NCBI GenBank assembly: GCA_023313575.1
Contig: JAJTTP010000014.1
Coordinates: 806,001 to 870,000 of the forward strand
DNA: 64,000 nt
From: Eutypella sp. D-1
Taxonomy: Eukaryota > Ascomycota > Sordariomycetes > Xylariales > Diatrypaceae
Direction of reading: 5' to 3'
Positions 48,068 through 59,700 of the stretch are shown piece after piece. The notes beneath the pieces are model-generated. The model was not told the DNA's origin. It made no database searches and saw nothing but the letters and a program-made list of their open reading frames with translations. A program made the position numbers and the translations under genes. How positions within the stretch are numbered: the stretch's first letter is position 1; each line of letters opens with the position of its first letter.

Positions 48068-51000
48068 TTAGGCGACGTCCTCCCACGCCTGGCGGGCAGC
48101 GAGGGCGAGGCGCCTGATCTCGCGGACGGGGTCACCGCAGGCCGTGGACAGGGGCCGGAGGAGCTGGCGGCGGTGGGCGACGAGGAGACCGGGCGACGAA
48201 TCGTACGTCGACGGCAGTCTGCGGAAGAAGTCGAGTACGAGTTTGCGGCACGCGTCTGTGGAGCAAAAAAAAGAAAAGGGTTGGTTGTTAGTTTCTCTTG
48301 GGTTACAAATACGGGTTCTCCCCCCTTTTATGGTAAGGAGTGGAAGAAAGGTGTGGGGGAGTACTTACTCAGTGAATTAACGTCGCGAGCCCCCAACGCG
48401 CCCGCTCTCCTACCAACAGAGGCAAGGGCCGTCTTCGCCTCTTCGTAGACCCGAGTCATGCCACCGATCAGGCTAGCGAGGTGTTCCCGGAGCACCTCGG
48501 GATCCCTGTCGAGGACGTCCAGCAGAACCGCGAGGCAGGATTCCAACTCCGCGCCGCCGCCGCGGAGGAGATCACCGGGGCTGCTTCCGAGCGAGCGGAT
48601 CGCGACGCGGACCACCAGCGTCGCGTCGTCGGCGTAATGCTCGTATCTAGCGTGGCGGAGGAGGGCGAAGGCGGCGACGGCGCGGCTCGTGGCCTCCTGC
48701 TCCCCTTCCGCGCCGCCTCCCTCGCCGGGGAAGCACCGCCCCAGGTACGGCTGCACGGCCTGGTGGTAGACCCAGGCCTCGGCGAGGCGCTTGCGCACCG
48801 TGTGGTTCTCCCTCTGCAGGCACTCCTTGGGGCTGAGGAGCAGTCCGAAGTGCGCGGCCAGCTGCCGGCCCGTCGCGGGGTCGGCTGGCGCCTTCTCGCA
48901 GACCAGCCGCAGAAGCGCGTTCATCCGCGGGTCGCCCTGGAAGCGGGCCACGTCGCCGGACAGGAAGTGCAGGATGCTGCGGAAGACGCGGATGGTGTCC
49001 GCGTGTTCTTTGTCGCCTGCCTTGCTGCTGTTACTACTGTTGCCGTCACCGCTGCCCCATATCCTTTCGAACGCCACCACAATCTCCTCCTGGATAGATA
49101 ACCACTCGGCCTTGCGCTCGTCGCCTTTGACCACGAACTTGTTCGATAAAATGGCCCAGCTCGTATCTAGTGCCGCTCGGGTTACGTCGGAGCATGGCGA
49201 CGGTATCGAAATGAGTATACCCGTGAGATGCCTCAGTGCGCTCACGTGACGCTATTTATATTGTCAGTAATAATCTCATGTTGGGCCTGGGTTGTCTAGT
49301 CTCACCTCGTGACCCAAGGCCCCCGGGAACAGGCCTTGTAAGATACCCATCGACAATGGCGCTGTCCTATACTCATGTAAGGGGCTGAACTCCGCAGAGC
49401 GAACCAGAATTTGCTCCCGGACCTTGGCCCCGTCGGCGGTCTGATCATCACCGCGGAAGAAGATGAATGCTTCCTCGTCGACACGAAGTGCCTTTTGTCC
49501 ATCTTCATTCAATGCTCGCACAACTGAGGCGGCAAGCAATGCAACTTGATGCAGGCAGATATCTTGTTGTGTGGTCAAGTTCTGGTCGTCTGATAGGAAG
49601 TCTTTGTGTAGTCCGATATTCCACCGCTTGTCACTACCTTCACCGGAATAAGAGTAAACGTCCGTGAAGCGGCGATAAAGCTGCTTGACCAGGCAGTAGA
49701 AGTAAACTAGTAGCTGATGGTGCTCATTGGAGGTAATATCTTTCGTGGCTTGTAGCATAGATTCTGAATCGGAACGTTCGTATAGCTTGGTCTGCAAGAT
49801 TTGCTCATAGTGACCGCCTAACTGCGCATTTAATTCTGCAGAGATAGCCTGTGACTTTAGACTCGTTTGGAATGAACCCTCAGACACCGAAGCAAGATAC
49901 CGTGATAGAGCCAGGTGTATGGATGATATGAAGGCGGACCAATACCTGGGAGGTGCCTGCTGTTCCAGCATCCAGAAGAGCCCGTTGAGTAGAGTGTTGA
50001 TGAGTAGTATATAATCCGATAATGGCAATGATGCCTTGGATTCTACGGGGCACGCGACGTCACACAGGGTAACCGCGGACTGCTTGACTTCAGCAACAAA
50101 TTCACTCGAGCTGGATCTCGTTGGGTACAACGATTGTACCGTCGTAATGTATTGGACTAGGAGTAGCCGAAAGCCTGGAGGGTAAAAAGGTACGGCCTTT
50201 TTCAGGGCCGAGGCCGCGGAGTCACGAAGCTCCTCATCGGGGTCGCCTTGTACCGTGTCGATAATGCTTTCCCCCTTTAATGGACACGTGATGGTAGGTT
50301 CTGAAAGTAGGTTGAAAATTTGGGTGCAAGTGGCATCCGACGTTAACCTCTGGGGCTCTGCCTGATACGATTTTTGACCGACAAGCGCTGCTAGTCCTTC
50401 CATGACTTTGTTCAGTATCTCTACTCGTTCCGTAATGTTGTGACTGGCAGAAGACTGCCAGACTGGTAGATAGACGTCAAAGAAGAGGGTGTCGCCAAAA
50501 AGTTCGTCCTTTAGAGGATCACCCAACGATTGCGAGTCCTCATATCCGGCAACGAGGTGGGATCGCACAAGAAGTATAGAGTTCAATACCGCTAAGAGAT
50601 CCTTTTGATGAGAAGCCGACTTGGACGTCTTGAGCGTGATCTGTACATGAGATAGGGCTGGGGCAACCAATGAAAATGACCTGGCGCTTGCGCCGAGTAT
50701 GGACACGAGCAGTCTACCGGCTTGAGCTGCATATGTTGGGCTTGATATATCGTCACCGATATCCCGCCATGTGGAGTTGAAGAAGGACCGAATATCTTCA
50801 TCACCTAGTCTTTTGACCATAGATGTGATAACCCTCAAGGTGGCCTCGATGGTGTCCGTTATCTCGCCATTCCGGACTTCATACTTAAGTGAGCTCCAGA
50901 TTTGATCGACAAACGGAACGACACTCTGCTGCGGATGACCGTACTGACTGACACACGCGTCTAGTGTCTGCAGTATATCTACTTTAACGGCAACAGTGAC

Positions 51001-51926
51001 TGCGTCGCCCTGGTCAAGCTTTTCAACGAGGAAGGGAATTGCATGAGTGGCTAGACGGTGATGCGCGGCAAAGCACGATCTCACGGCGCCCTTCAAATCG
51101 TCTGCTTTTATCCCGGACGGTGTCGCCGAAGCCCGCAGAGAAATCGGGAAGTAGGCAGAGAATGTCTTAAAAACCTCCGTGGTAACTTCGGGAGCGGGAG
51201 AGAAGTTTTGCAGGAAGATCTTTAAGGTTTCGAACCACTTCATCAGATTATTGGGATCTCTCTCGTTCCTGCAGAGTTCCAGGAGGCCCATCATAAAGCC
51301 GCATGTATTCCCGTGCTTATATTCTAAATCATTTGAAACAGCAGGGTCCCGAATGAGACCTAGAATTAGCTGGTAGATCTCCAGCCTGGTGGCTGGGGCC
51401 TGCAGTCTGAAGTCACCCCCCAGTTTGCATACGCCCTCGATAATGTCGTTCCCGATGGCGGGCTTAAACATCTTCATGGTCGCGAGCTCCCGTAGGGCTT
51501 TTGCCGAGGCAGTTATGCCAGCTTTATGGTCGCTAGAGAACAGCGAACAGAAGAAGTTGACTAGAAGTTGAACCTGGTCGGCCTTCAGGGTCTGCCTTTC
51601 GAGAGCTGTGAGTGTGCTGGCCAAGAACTCCAGAGCTGGATACAAGTGTCAGCGCCTACGGCCTTTTTACTATGGTGAATCATCAAGCACGCACCTTTAG
51701 CCCTAGAAATGAAATCATCGTCCTGACCCTCTCCATCGTCGAAGTCGCCGGCGCTGCTGGACGGCATCCAGCGGTTGATAGATGAAACCCATTGGCCGAT
51801 TAGCACCCGATTGTTGGCCGTGCCTTCGATCGCAGATGCCGCCTTCTCTGCAACTGACTTTGCCTGCTCTGGGTCGTCGGAGAGAACATACTGCAGTGCC
51901 AGTTCATCAAACTTAACTGTCGCCAT
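48068..51926 (-). CDS. MMS19: MMS19/MET18 HEAT-repeat protein (CIA targeting complex)
   Basis: Four exons on the minus strand: 51926-51695, 51635-49306, 49251-48369 and 48255-48068, giving 1,210 residues. The N-terminal MMS19 domain is clear: SSINRWMPSSSAGDFDD, then ALEFLASTLTALERQTLKADQVQLLVNFF across the first intron, and the DRxxxxxxA-type HEAT helices. The C-terminal HEAT part ends with PLSTACGDPVREIRRLALAARQAWEDV in the last exon. MMS19 works with CIA1 and CIA2 to put Fe-S clusters into DNA polymerases, helicases (XPD) and primase. Its loss causes alkylation and UV sensitivity and methionine auxotrophy in yeast. The start ATG is the first in frame. All three joins keep the frame (introns 51694-51636, 49305-49252, 48368-48256). 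Confidence 0.92.
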
Positions 51927-52958
51927 GTTCGGGTCAGTTAGTCGGCCTCAACACTGAGGACCACCGAGATCGGAATAAGAGTTAACAGCGGAGTTTGAGT
52001 AAAGCCAGTGGGGATCAGAAGGGTCAGCCTTCAGGTAGTAGGCCTGCAATAGTATTTTCTTCTTAAAGTCCTAGGCAGGTATATTGGCTATCATAATGAT
52101 GGCTGCTAAGAAATATTCCTGTGCTACTAGCATACTACTGGATCCTGAGTTAGATGCTATTGTCCATTCTAAGGTTGAGGATTTGCTTATCTCAAAGCAC
52201 TTGGGGATGGTTCGCCTATTAGGAGAAGCTGAGTTTGCGTAAGTACTCCAGAGGCTTATTACTTTTGCCAGGAATACTAGGGCCCTGCACCATGGATGCT
52301 TGTACTGAACTTAAATGACGAAAGAGCTCGGGGTCATTAATAACACAAGCCAGGGGTGATATCTGTGGACTGCGGGGCACCTCAGTCCAGACTGCACTAG
52401 TCCGAAAAGCGTAAGAGGGGCAACAATTTTTTTCTATCAGAGCTGTGTACTCCGTACAACTTGAGTCCAGCTCCTGGTACTTGTGTACTTCAGGGCCTGT
52501 CGTCCATTGATGATGGATTGGCAGCGGCACCTACATAGCCTGATAGCCTGGCGCCGTAGTGGTAGTGTTCCGTTAAGACTTTTTAGTCCACCTGGGCAGG
52601 TTCCGACAAATTAATTACTTAGTATGAGAGTCATTTTATCTGTGAATAGCCGTCTGACATATAGTAGTAGAAGATATATATCTTGCTTGCCCTTTTTTTC
52701 TTCCTCTTTTTACTCTTTGTCCTCAATACACCAAGATAGACAACTCCCTAGTAGAATTGTCCATTCTCAATTACATCATTCACTCCATTGCGGGGTGGGG
52801 CAGGTAAATATGTCTTCCAATTTCTGAAAAATCTGTAGATGGCGTTTATGGTTTTTATGATTATAGCTAGGTTGTGTATAGTTCTTGGGAGGAAAAAAAA
52901 AATTCTTATTTCACTTGCTAATATCTGCAAATCTCTCCAGACTTCCAAGCACAGAACA
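51927..52958. promoter_or_regulatory. Divergent spacer between MMS19 and MTD1, with likely 5' UTR intron
   Basis: Both promoters lie here. Just before MTD1, a CAG|GTAAAT donor (52803/52804), a TTGCTAAT branch site near 52918 and a CTCCAG acceptor (52940) suggest a 137-nt intron in the MTD1 leader. No other gene is seen. Confidence 0.5.
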
Positions 52959-54190
52959 ATGGCCTCCCAGGAGATGCCAAAGACCTGCAAGGTCATCCTG
53001 GCAGAAACCATCGCCAAAGGACTTCTTGCTGAGGTGAAGGAGACTCTTGGTGGCATTCAGTCAGATACTGAGGGCCGCCCGACCCTCGTTGCTTTCTTGG
53101 CAAATGACGACCCTGCAGCTGTTAAGTATGCTGAGTGGTCAAAAAAGACATGCGAAGAGAAGTAAGCCTTTCTTTTCTTTTCTTTTAGTTTTTGGGGATA
53201 TTGGAGAAGGCCCCTTTTATTATCTTGGGTTGGGAGGAAGCTTTACTCCCCTGGGAGAAAATTGCCTTTCAATGACTAATAGAATGAATGATCTCCAGCG
53301 GGTTCGACTTTGACCTGCGCCAAGTCGACAAGGAGAAGTTGGAGGAGGAGATTATGACCGCCAACGACGACGACAAAGTCGATGGTATCATCGTCTACTA
53401 CCCCATCTTCCCCGGAAATCCGGCGCACGACAAGTATATCCAGGAGACTGTCTCTCTGGCCAAGGATGTCGAGGGGCTCTGCCACAAGCACATCTACAAC
53501 ATGTATCACAACGTGCGCTTCCTGGACCCTCCTACCAACCGGAAGAAGTCTATCTTGCCCTGCACGCCGCTGGCCGTCGTCAAGATCCTCGAGTACCTGC
53601 AGATCTACAACTCCATCCTGCCGTATGGTAACCGCCTCTTCGGCAAGACTATCACCGTCATCAACCGCTCTGAGGTTAACGGCCGGCCGCTGGCCGCCCT
53701 GCTCGCCAATGACGGCGCCACTGTCTACTCGGTCGACCTAACCGGCGTCCAGCTCTTCACCCGTGGCCAGGGCATCCGCCAGCCCCGCCACCAGGTGCAG
53801 GAGAAGGAAGGCTGGAACCTCGAGCAGTGCCTCCCCATTAGCGACGTCGTTATCGGCGGCGTCCCCTCCGAGAAGTACAAGGTTCCCACCGAGCTCCTGC
53901 GCGATGGTGCCGTCTGCATCAACTTCTCCTCCTTCCGGAACTTCGACGGCCCCGCCGTCAAGGAGAAGGCCTCCATCTACGTGCCCTCCGTCGGCAAGGT
54001 TACCATCGCGGTTCTGCTCCGCAATCTAGTGGTAAGTGCACCGTCCTGTAAAACAGTTGAGAGCGTCATGTCGCTTACTAACGTAATTACTACGTAGCGG
54101 CTCATTGCCAACCGGCCCTCGACTAAGCCTGACGGTTCAACGGATGAGGGCAAGACGAAGGCTAAGATCGAGGCGTTCGTGGACGGCTAA
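52959..54190 (+). CDS. MTD1: NAD-dependent methylenetetrahydrofolate dehydrogenase
   Basis: Exons are 52959-53161, 53299-54031 and 54098-54190, giving 342 residues. It oxidises 5,10-methylene-THF with NAD+ in the cytosol and feeds one-carbon units to purine synthesis. The N-terminal catalytic part holds ILAETIAKGLLAEV, VAFLANDDPAAVKYAEWS and DGIIVYYPIFPG; the last replaces the VQLPLP seen in bifunctional NADP enzymes and marks the MTD1 class. The NAD-binding part has TVINRSEVNGRPLAALLANDGATVYSVD, SDVVIGGVPS and the end of the Rossmann fold, PSVGKVTIAVLLRNLV. The third exon adds a Lys-rich end. Length is a little above yeast MTD1 (320). Confidence 0.95.
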
Positions 54191-54538
54191 AATAGATAGA
54201 TTTGATGATACCCAACCAAAAAAAGTTGATACAGATGTGCATACCTCTATCGCCTATCGTGGGTTTCATTATTCACGTATTTCTTGCTCTCAATTGTGAC
54301 TACCCGGTAAGGAGGGCTGGTGATTGTCAGCTTTGCTTAATGAATTTCTCGGAATGGCCTTAGACCGGGGTTGTTTTCCAAGTCGCTACAATGTCTTGCA
54401 CGCTATCATAACGCATGCATCGTGAGTTACAAGCCAGCCGAGATCAATATCAAGATCGAAGTCCGAGGAAATACGGTGCCTGTACTCCATAAACCATATG
54501 AAATACTCCGTAGGTACGGTTGACTCCACCACGTAACG
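54191..54538. other. Convergent 3' region (348 bp)
   Basis: Between the MTD1 stop and the DUF7730-like gene stop. Nothing else is seen. Confidence 0.6.
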
Positions 54539-55621
54539 TCAGCCGGTATCGGGTGGCTGATCAGAGATGTGGTCCCTAGGCCAACCGATGTTCTGGGGAT
54601 CAACGCTACAGATCCTGATGGGTACTTCGCTGCCGCCCAGCGTGACGGCAGCGACCCTCTTCTTCGCGGGGTCGGAGTGCGGATCCCAGCAGTTCCGGAT
54701 GGCCTCCGCGACGACCTCAATCTCGACCTCGCCATCGCCCTCCCCGCCAGCTGCCTCCCTCCTCCTCCTGCTTTCCCTCTCCCTCTCCACGGCCCGTAAC
54801 AACGGGCGCGTGAACAGCTCGGCCACGCGCGCGCTGGTGCGGTCGCACACGATGATCTTGGCCCGTAGGTGGCGAAGTCCCGGCAGCGCGGCGGTCAGCC
54901 TCTCGCACGTCGGGCCCCAGTCCCCGAAGTCGAGGTTGTTCGCCCTCGCCGCCGTCGTCGGGTGCGACCGCATCACGGCCTCCCACTGGACCTCTACGGC
55001 GCGGACGCGCGCCAGGTACCCGCCGCCGCTGCTACTGCTGGGAGCCCCCCTGTTTCGGTCTCGCGGATCCCCGCCCGCGGCCCGCAGGAATCGTCGCAGC
55101 GGCTTTAGACCCACGAAGACTAGCGACGCGTAGAGCACGTCGGCGACTTCGTCGTGTAGTCTGCGACAGGCGAGGAGCAGCGGCAGAGGCGAGGCGAGGC
55201 GGTCGCTAGTGGTGCCGGCACCGGTCTCCCGGCGGTGCTCCTTGCGCTTGACGGCGGCATTGGCGGCGTCGTCATCGTCGTCGTCGCGCCCCCCGCCCCG
55301 CGGTCGCCAGCGTTGCATGGCGCGCCGGCATGCCAGGTGTCCGCCGCGCCAGGAGCTGCTGTGCAGGGAGAACCACTCAACGGCATTGCGGTAGGCGAGA
55401 TCGCGGTCCGGGACGGGGCGACATGGCAGCCGCACGAAGTACCCCTGCCCCGGGCCCCGCCCGCCCCCGGCCTCGAAATGCACCACGTGCTGTGACGCCG
55501 CGCCGTCGTAGACCACGAGCTCTAGGATCTGGGCGCGGATCTCCGCAGGCAGCCGGAAGAATGGCGACTGTGTCTGGGGGTCCATCTTCTGTTTACTTGT
55601 GTTGCCTAGCGTTCCTGTCAT
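54539..55621 (-). CDS. DUF7730/F-box-like hypothetical protein
   Basis: Single exon, 360 residues from the ATG at 55621. A second in-frame ATG at 55585 (MDPQTQSPFFRLPAEIRAQ) matches the usual start of this family and may be the true one. FFRLPAEIRAQILELVVYDG is the short F-box-like helix pair found in fungal DUF7730 proteins. Later LPLLLACRRLHDEVADVLYAS is the second family hallmark (helix with ACR and the YxS end). Between them is an Arg/Asp-rich insert (RGGGRDDDDDDAANAA). The function of the family is unknown; many copies occur in fungal genomes. GC content is high throughout, which also opens long frames on the other strand. Confidence 0.75.
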   Translation of the reverse strand: MTGTLGNTSKQKMDPQTQSPFFRLPAEIRAQILELVVYDGAASQHVVHFEAGGGRGPGQGYFVRLPCRPVPDRDLAYRNAVEWFSLHSSSWRGGHLACRRAMQRWRPRGGGRDDDDDDAANAAVKRKEHRRETGAGTTSDRLASPLPLLLACRRLHDEVADVLYASLVFVGLKPLRRFLRAAGGDPRDRNRGAPSSSSGGGYLARVRAVEVQWEAVMRSHPTTAARANNLDFGDWGPTCERLTAALPGLRHLRAKIIVCDRTSARVAELFTRPLLRAVERERESRRRREAAGGEGDGEVEIEVVAEAIRNCWDPHSDPAKKRVAAVTLGGSEVPIRICSVDPQNIGWPRDHISDQPPDTG

Positions 55622-56788
55622 CTATGCTCCCACTTGAAGCATAAACTAGGGTTAAGACCCGTCACCACGTGTTTTGAGGTTGTCTATTTGTCCACTTGAA
55701 CCGGGCTGGCCAAGCTGCCTCTTTGTTCATTAAAGAACCGATAGCGCAAGATTGGCTCTTCCACTCCACATATGTCAACGATATTAGGAGCAGGAGGGGG
55801 GTGGTTGTTAGGGAAGTGGTTAGGTACGTATACGATCTCGCTCGGGTCGGTTCGCTTGGAATTACCCAAAGTAAGCACACGTAACTTAGGAACGAATCAG
55901 GTAGGTTCCAAGAAATCTAACTCCCCACTCTTGCATGGTCAGTCCCGGGAGTTAGGTAATTGACGCCAAGAACACTTGCGGTTTAAGTTCCGAACGATAA
56001 CGGACTTACAGAGTTCTAGTAGGAGGTGGTTTTGGCCTTCTGAGCTTGCAGAAATGTGTTATGCGCAGTTCATATCAAGTGACGTGGTGACTCAAGTCTG
56101 CATTGAATTGTTGGGCCAATCTTTGGAGATAATCGGACAGGATTAGGTGGTTCAATGGCGAGTAGGAAGGAGGAGGAGCTGTTCAGGGGTAATTAATTGG
56201 ACCAAGTCACGGGATTTGGCGTCAGACACGCGATATGGTAGGATAAGCAGAACAGGCAGAACAGGCACAGGTCGCACTGCAGCAGCGAATCCCTGCTTAA
56301 CCCCATTCACAGCCTCCGCTTTCTACTTCCCCGCCTTGCCTGCACAGGCACCAGTCCCCCCCTTTTCACTCCCGGCTTCCGATCTTTCACTTCTTCGACA
56401 CTCCCGAGGCCCACAATGGGCGATCACCAATCCACGCCACTTCCAGGCCACTCAAGTCTAAAATAGTCCAGCTGAAAATAAGACGCCTTAGCAGCCAGGC
56501 TAGAGCCTATTGCCGCCTGCACTCTGAGGGTAGGCATACTCGTAAGGGGTAATAAAGACAGAGATAGCTCAAGTTATAAAACCAATGGCAATTCTGAGGT
56601 CTTGGTTTCTAATGAGATCAAGTCTTCTTTGTCTCCACATCTTTCACATCATTATCCGCCGACATCTTCGACCCTGTATACCGTTTGACTAAATCCTTTC
56701 ATATTTGTATCATATATCCACTCCTTTTCAAACCAGATTCATCCCACTCTGCCGTAGTCTTATTTCTGGGCAGGCTCCCTAAACAATC
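55622..56788. promoter_or_regulatory. Divergent upstream region of DUF7730-like and ankyrin genes
   Basis: 1.17 kb with both promoters. A 104-codon frame at 56147-56461 has no domain. The last 200 bases are pyrimidine-rich, in keeping with a transcription start near 56600-56780. Confidence 0.5.
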
Positions 56789-59700
56789 ATGGCCTTCAAG
56801 GACCTCCCCAAAGTACCAGTCCCTCATCATGAGCTGGTCAAACATATCGCGGCGAATCCCAAGACGCCCATGGCCGAGCTCATCGCGCCCTACCGCAAGT
56901 TCGAGGCCGGGCTGAGAGAGGCTTACGCACAAGAACGTAGCAATCCCATTCTTGATGACCCTCATCTAAATGTCTTGCCTGTCTTCACCAAGGACACCCC
57001 TGAAATCAGGACTCGTGCTCGGGACCTGGACGCCGAGACCCAGGAGGAGAAGGACAGGTACATAATGGCTCTTCCTAATGATAAACGCCGGCCCAATGGC
57101 TCGCCTGCCGTCGTCACCTCACTCAAGGAGTTCAAGTACAACTTCAGCGTCTTCTCTGAGTCGTCCTTGGCTGAGATGGATTGGAGCAATGTCGTGGCTG
57201 CCGGCTCATCCGTCGTCAATACTCTCCTCCCTGTCCCCGAAGAGTTCAAAAAGTCGAAGAGGGCGCTGCGGCAGTATTACCATGAGATGTTCTGTAAGTC
57301 GTCCTTATATGGTCACGGCCCTAACATATGGGGAATCTTTGATTTGTCTTTATTTTCCTCGAAAACCATGTGTTCTTTTCACAATAGCCCTTATAGTATG
57401 TTAAGCTTGTAGAAAACATGTGCTAACATTGTATATCACAGGCCCTGCCTCTGACGTTGACCTCTTCCTCTACGGTCTCAATGAAGAGCAAGCCATTGAG
57501 AAGATCAAGCAGATCGAGGCCCGCATCCGCGACGCTATTCTATCTGAAACCACAGTCGTGCGCACGAAGAATGCCATCACAATTTGTAAGTGAAATCCAT
57601 CTTATATAACCGGGGTAACAGAGACTGACGCCTCCTATCAGGTAGCCAGTATCCAACCCGTCACATTCAGGTATAGTACCACCTAGTATATCCAAAATTG
57701 CCAGCTACTTATACGCTTCCAAGATTGTGCTTCGTGTCTACAAATCTGTCTCGGAGATCCTCACGGGCTTTGACATCGACTCCTCGGGCGCAGCATATGA
57801 CGGTGAGCAAGTGTATGTTACACCGCGAGCTCTGCAATCGTATATGACGCAGATCAACCACATTGATCTTAGCCGGAGGAGCCCATCGTACGAGAATCGC
57901 TTGTCCAAGTACAGTCATCGGAACTTCGAGGTTTACTGGCCCGAGCTGAACAGGTCTCGCGTTGACCCCACCATATACGAGAGGAGTTTTCAAAGAACCT
58001 TGGGACTGGCGCGCCTGCTTGTCCTCGAGCGTCTCCCTACCACAACGGCCAGAGAACAGTATCTGCAGAAACGTCGCCAGGAGAGGGGCCGTCCAAGTGT
58101 CGGGTTTCGCTTCCAGCGCCGCCTTCGTGGAAACATCAAGGATTTTCACGAAGACGAGGTTGCTGACTGGGTCGATGAGGACGAGGTCTCCAACTACCAC
58201 ACGTTTACAGTTCCATACGGTGAGAAATTCCACGCCAAGAATATCGAAAAGCTTTGCTACACCAAGGATCTCCTGCTCAACGCCGAGTGGAACCAACCAA
58301 AGGAGAGAAAGGTCTACCTCCATCGACACCCGGCCTTCTTTGGGCGGGTTGAGGACGTGATTGGTGACTGCTGTGGCACTTGTCCTGTGCCGGCCACCGC
58401 CGAAGAAATGGAGATCGCGGAAAAGGAGACTGAAATTTATGTCTCCGGCAATGTCTCGTTCAGAATCGACGATCCTGGAAGACAGGTATGCTTACTTTCT
58501 ATCATCTACTCGTTGCAAAACTGATGTGTTTCATAGCAAATCGGCTCCTTCAACCCCTTGACTGAGGATGATTGGACCGAGATGGCCTACGTCGGTAACA
58601 CTGCTCGCCTATGCCAGGCCATTGTTGACGGTGATCTTGAGCACGTCGAGGATTGGCTCTCTCAAGAGGGAGCTGACCCAAACATGCGAGACTATACCGG
58701 CAGGACTCCTTTGCACTTGGCAGTCATTAGCTCAACAGTCGAGGTTGTCAAGTGCTTGGTGGATCACGGTGCACGAATCACGGCCCGCCTTGCCGATGGG
58801 CAGACTGCTCTTCACCTTGCTGCTGCGAGGGGCAATTGTGAGATGGTCAGGATCCTTTTGGAGAAGAGCGACGCAAATGAGGAAGAAGAGGAAAACAAAC
58901 AAGATCAGCGACGCAGGGCCAGAGACGCCGCTCATAAGGATGGCGCCGCTGATGGGGCTACCGCGGGAACTAAGACCGACGACTCTAGTTCAGATGAAGG
59001 TGGCGAGTCTGACGGGGAACTGGTGGACTACGAGGCGTCTGATGTTCAGTCCATCGCCACCGGTTCTTTTGTAAAAGTGGGCGAGGACTCGGATGAATCA
59101 AAAGAGGCCGGCTCGTTGGACGATGAAAAGAGTGACCCAGACTTCTACAAGATAGACGCTGTGGCCTGGGATTCGAAGTGCAGCCCCTTGCATCTTGCCA
59201 TCCTTGAAGGTCACTGTGATGTGGTTAAGGTCTTATGTCAGGACTTCGGTGCAGATGTGCTGCTTCCAGTCAAGCTCGAAGACGGCTTATACGGAGACAA
59301 CCATCGTGCATTTCTCTCACTGGTGCTCGCCTTGGCACTTCCTATAAGGAAAGCGGTCCAGATGGCCGAGACTCTGCTTAGCCTCGGCGCGACGTCGTCT
59401 CAAGCCAACACCGACGGGGTCACAGCCTTCCATCGCTATATTCGAAGCGGTGGGCAGAAGCTCATCGAGACATTATGGGAAAATGACAAGATCGGGCTCA
59501 AGGCAGCTCTGAACCACGTCGCAGTAACAGGAACAAGGTGGTCCCACGAAGCATCTACCCCTTTGATGACGGCCGTCGACAGGGGCGACCCGATTCTCGT
59601 CCTTAAGCTCCTTGAGGCTGGCGCCAACCCAGAAATTGACTTCGACTCTTGGTTGAAGGGCGCGAAGCTCTCCTTTACTGAGCATCTTGGAGAGCATTCA

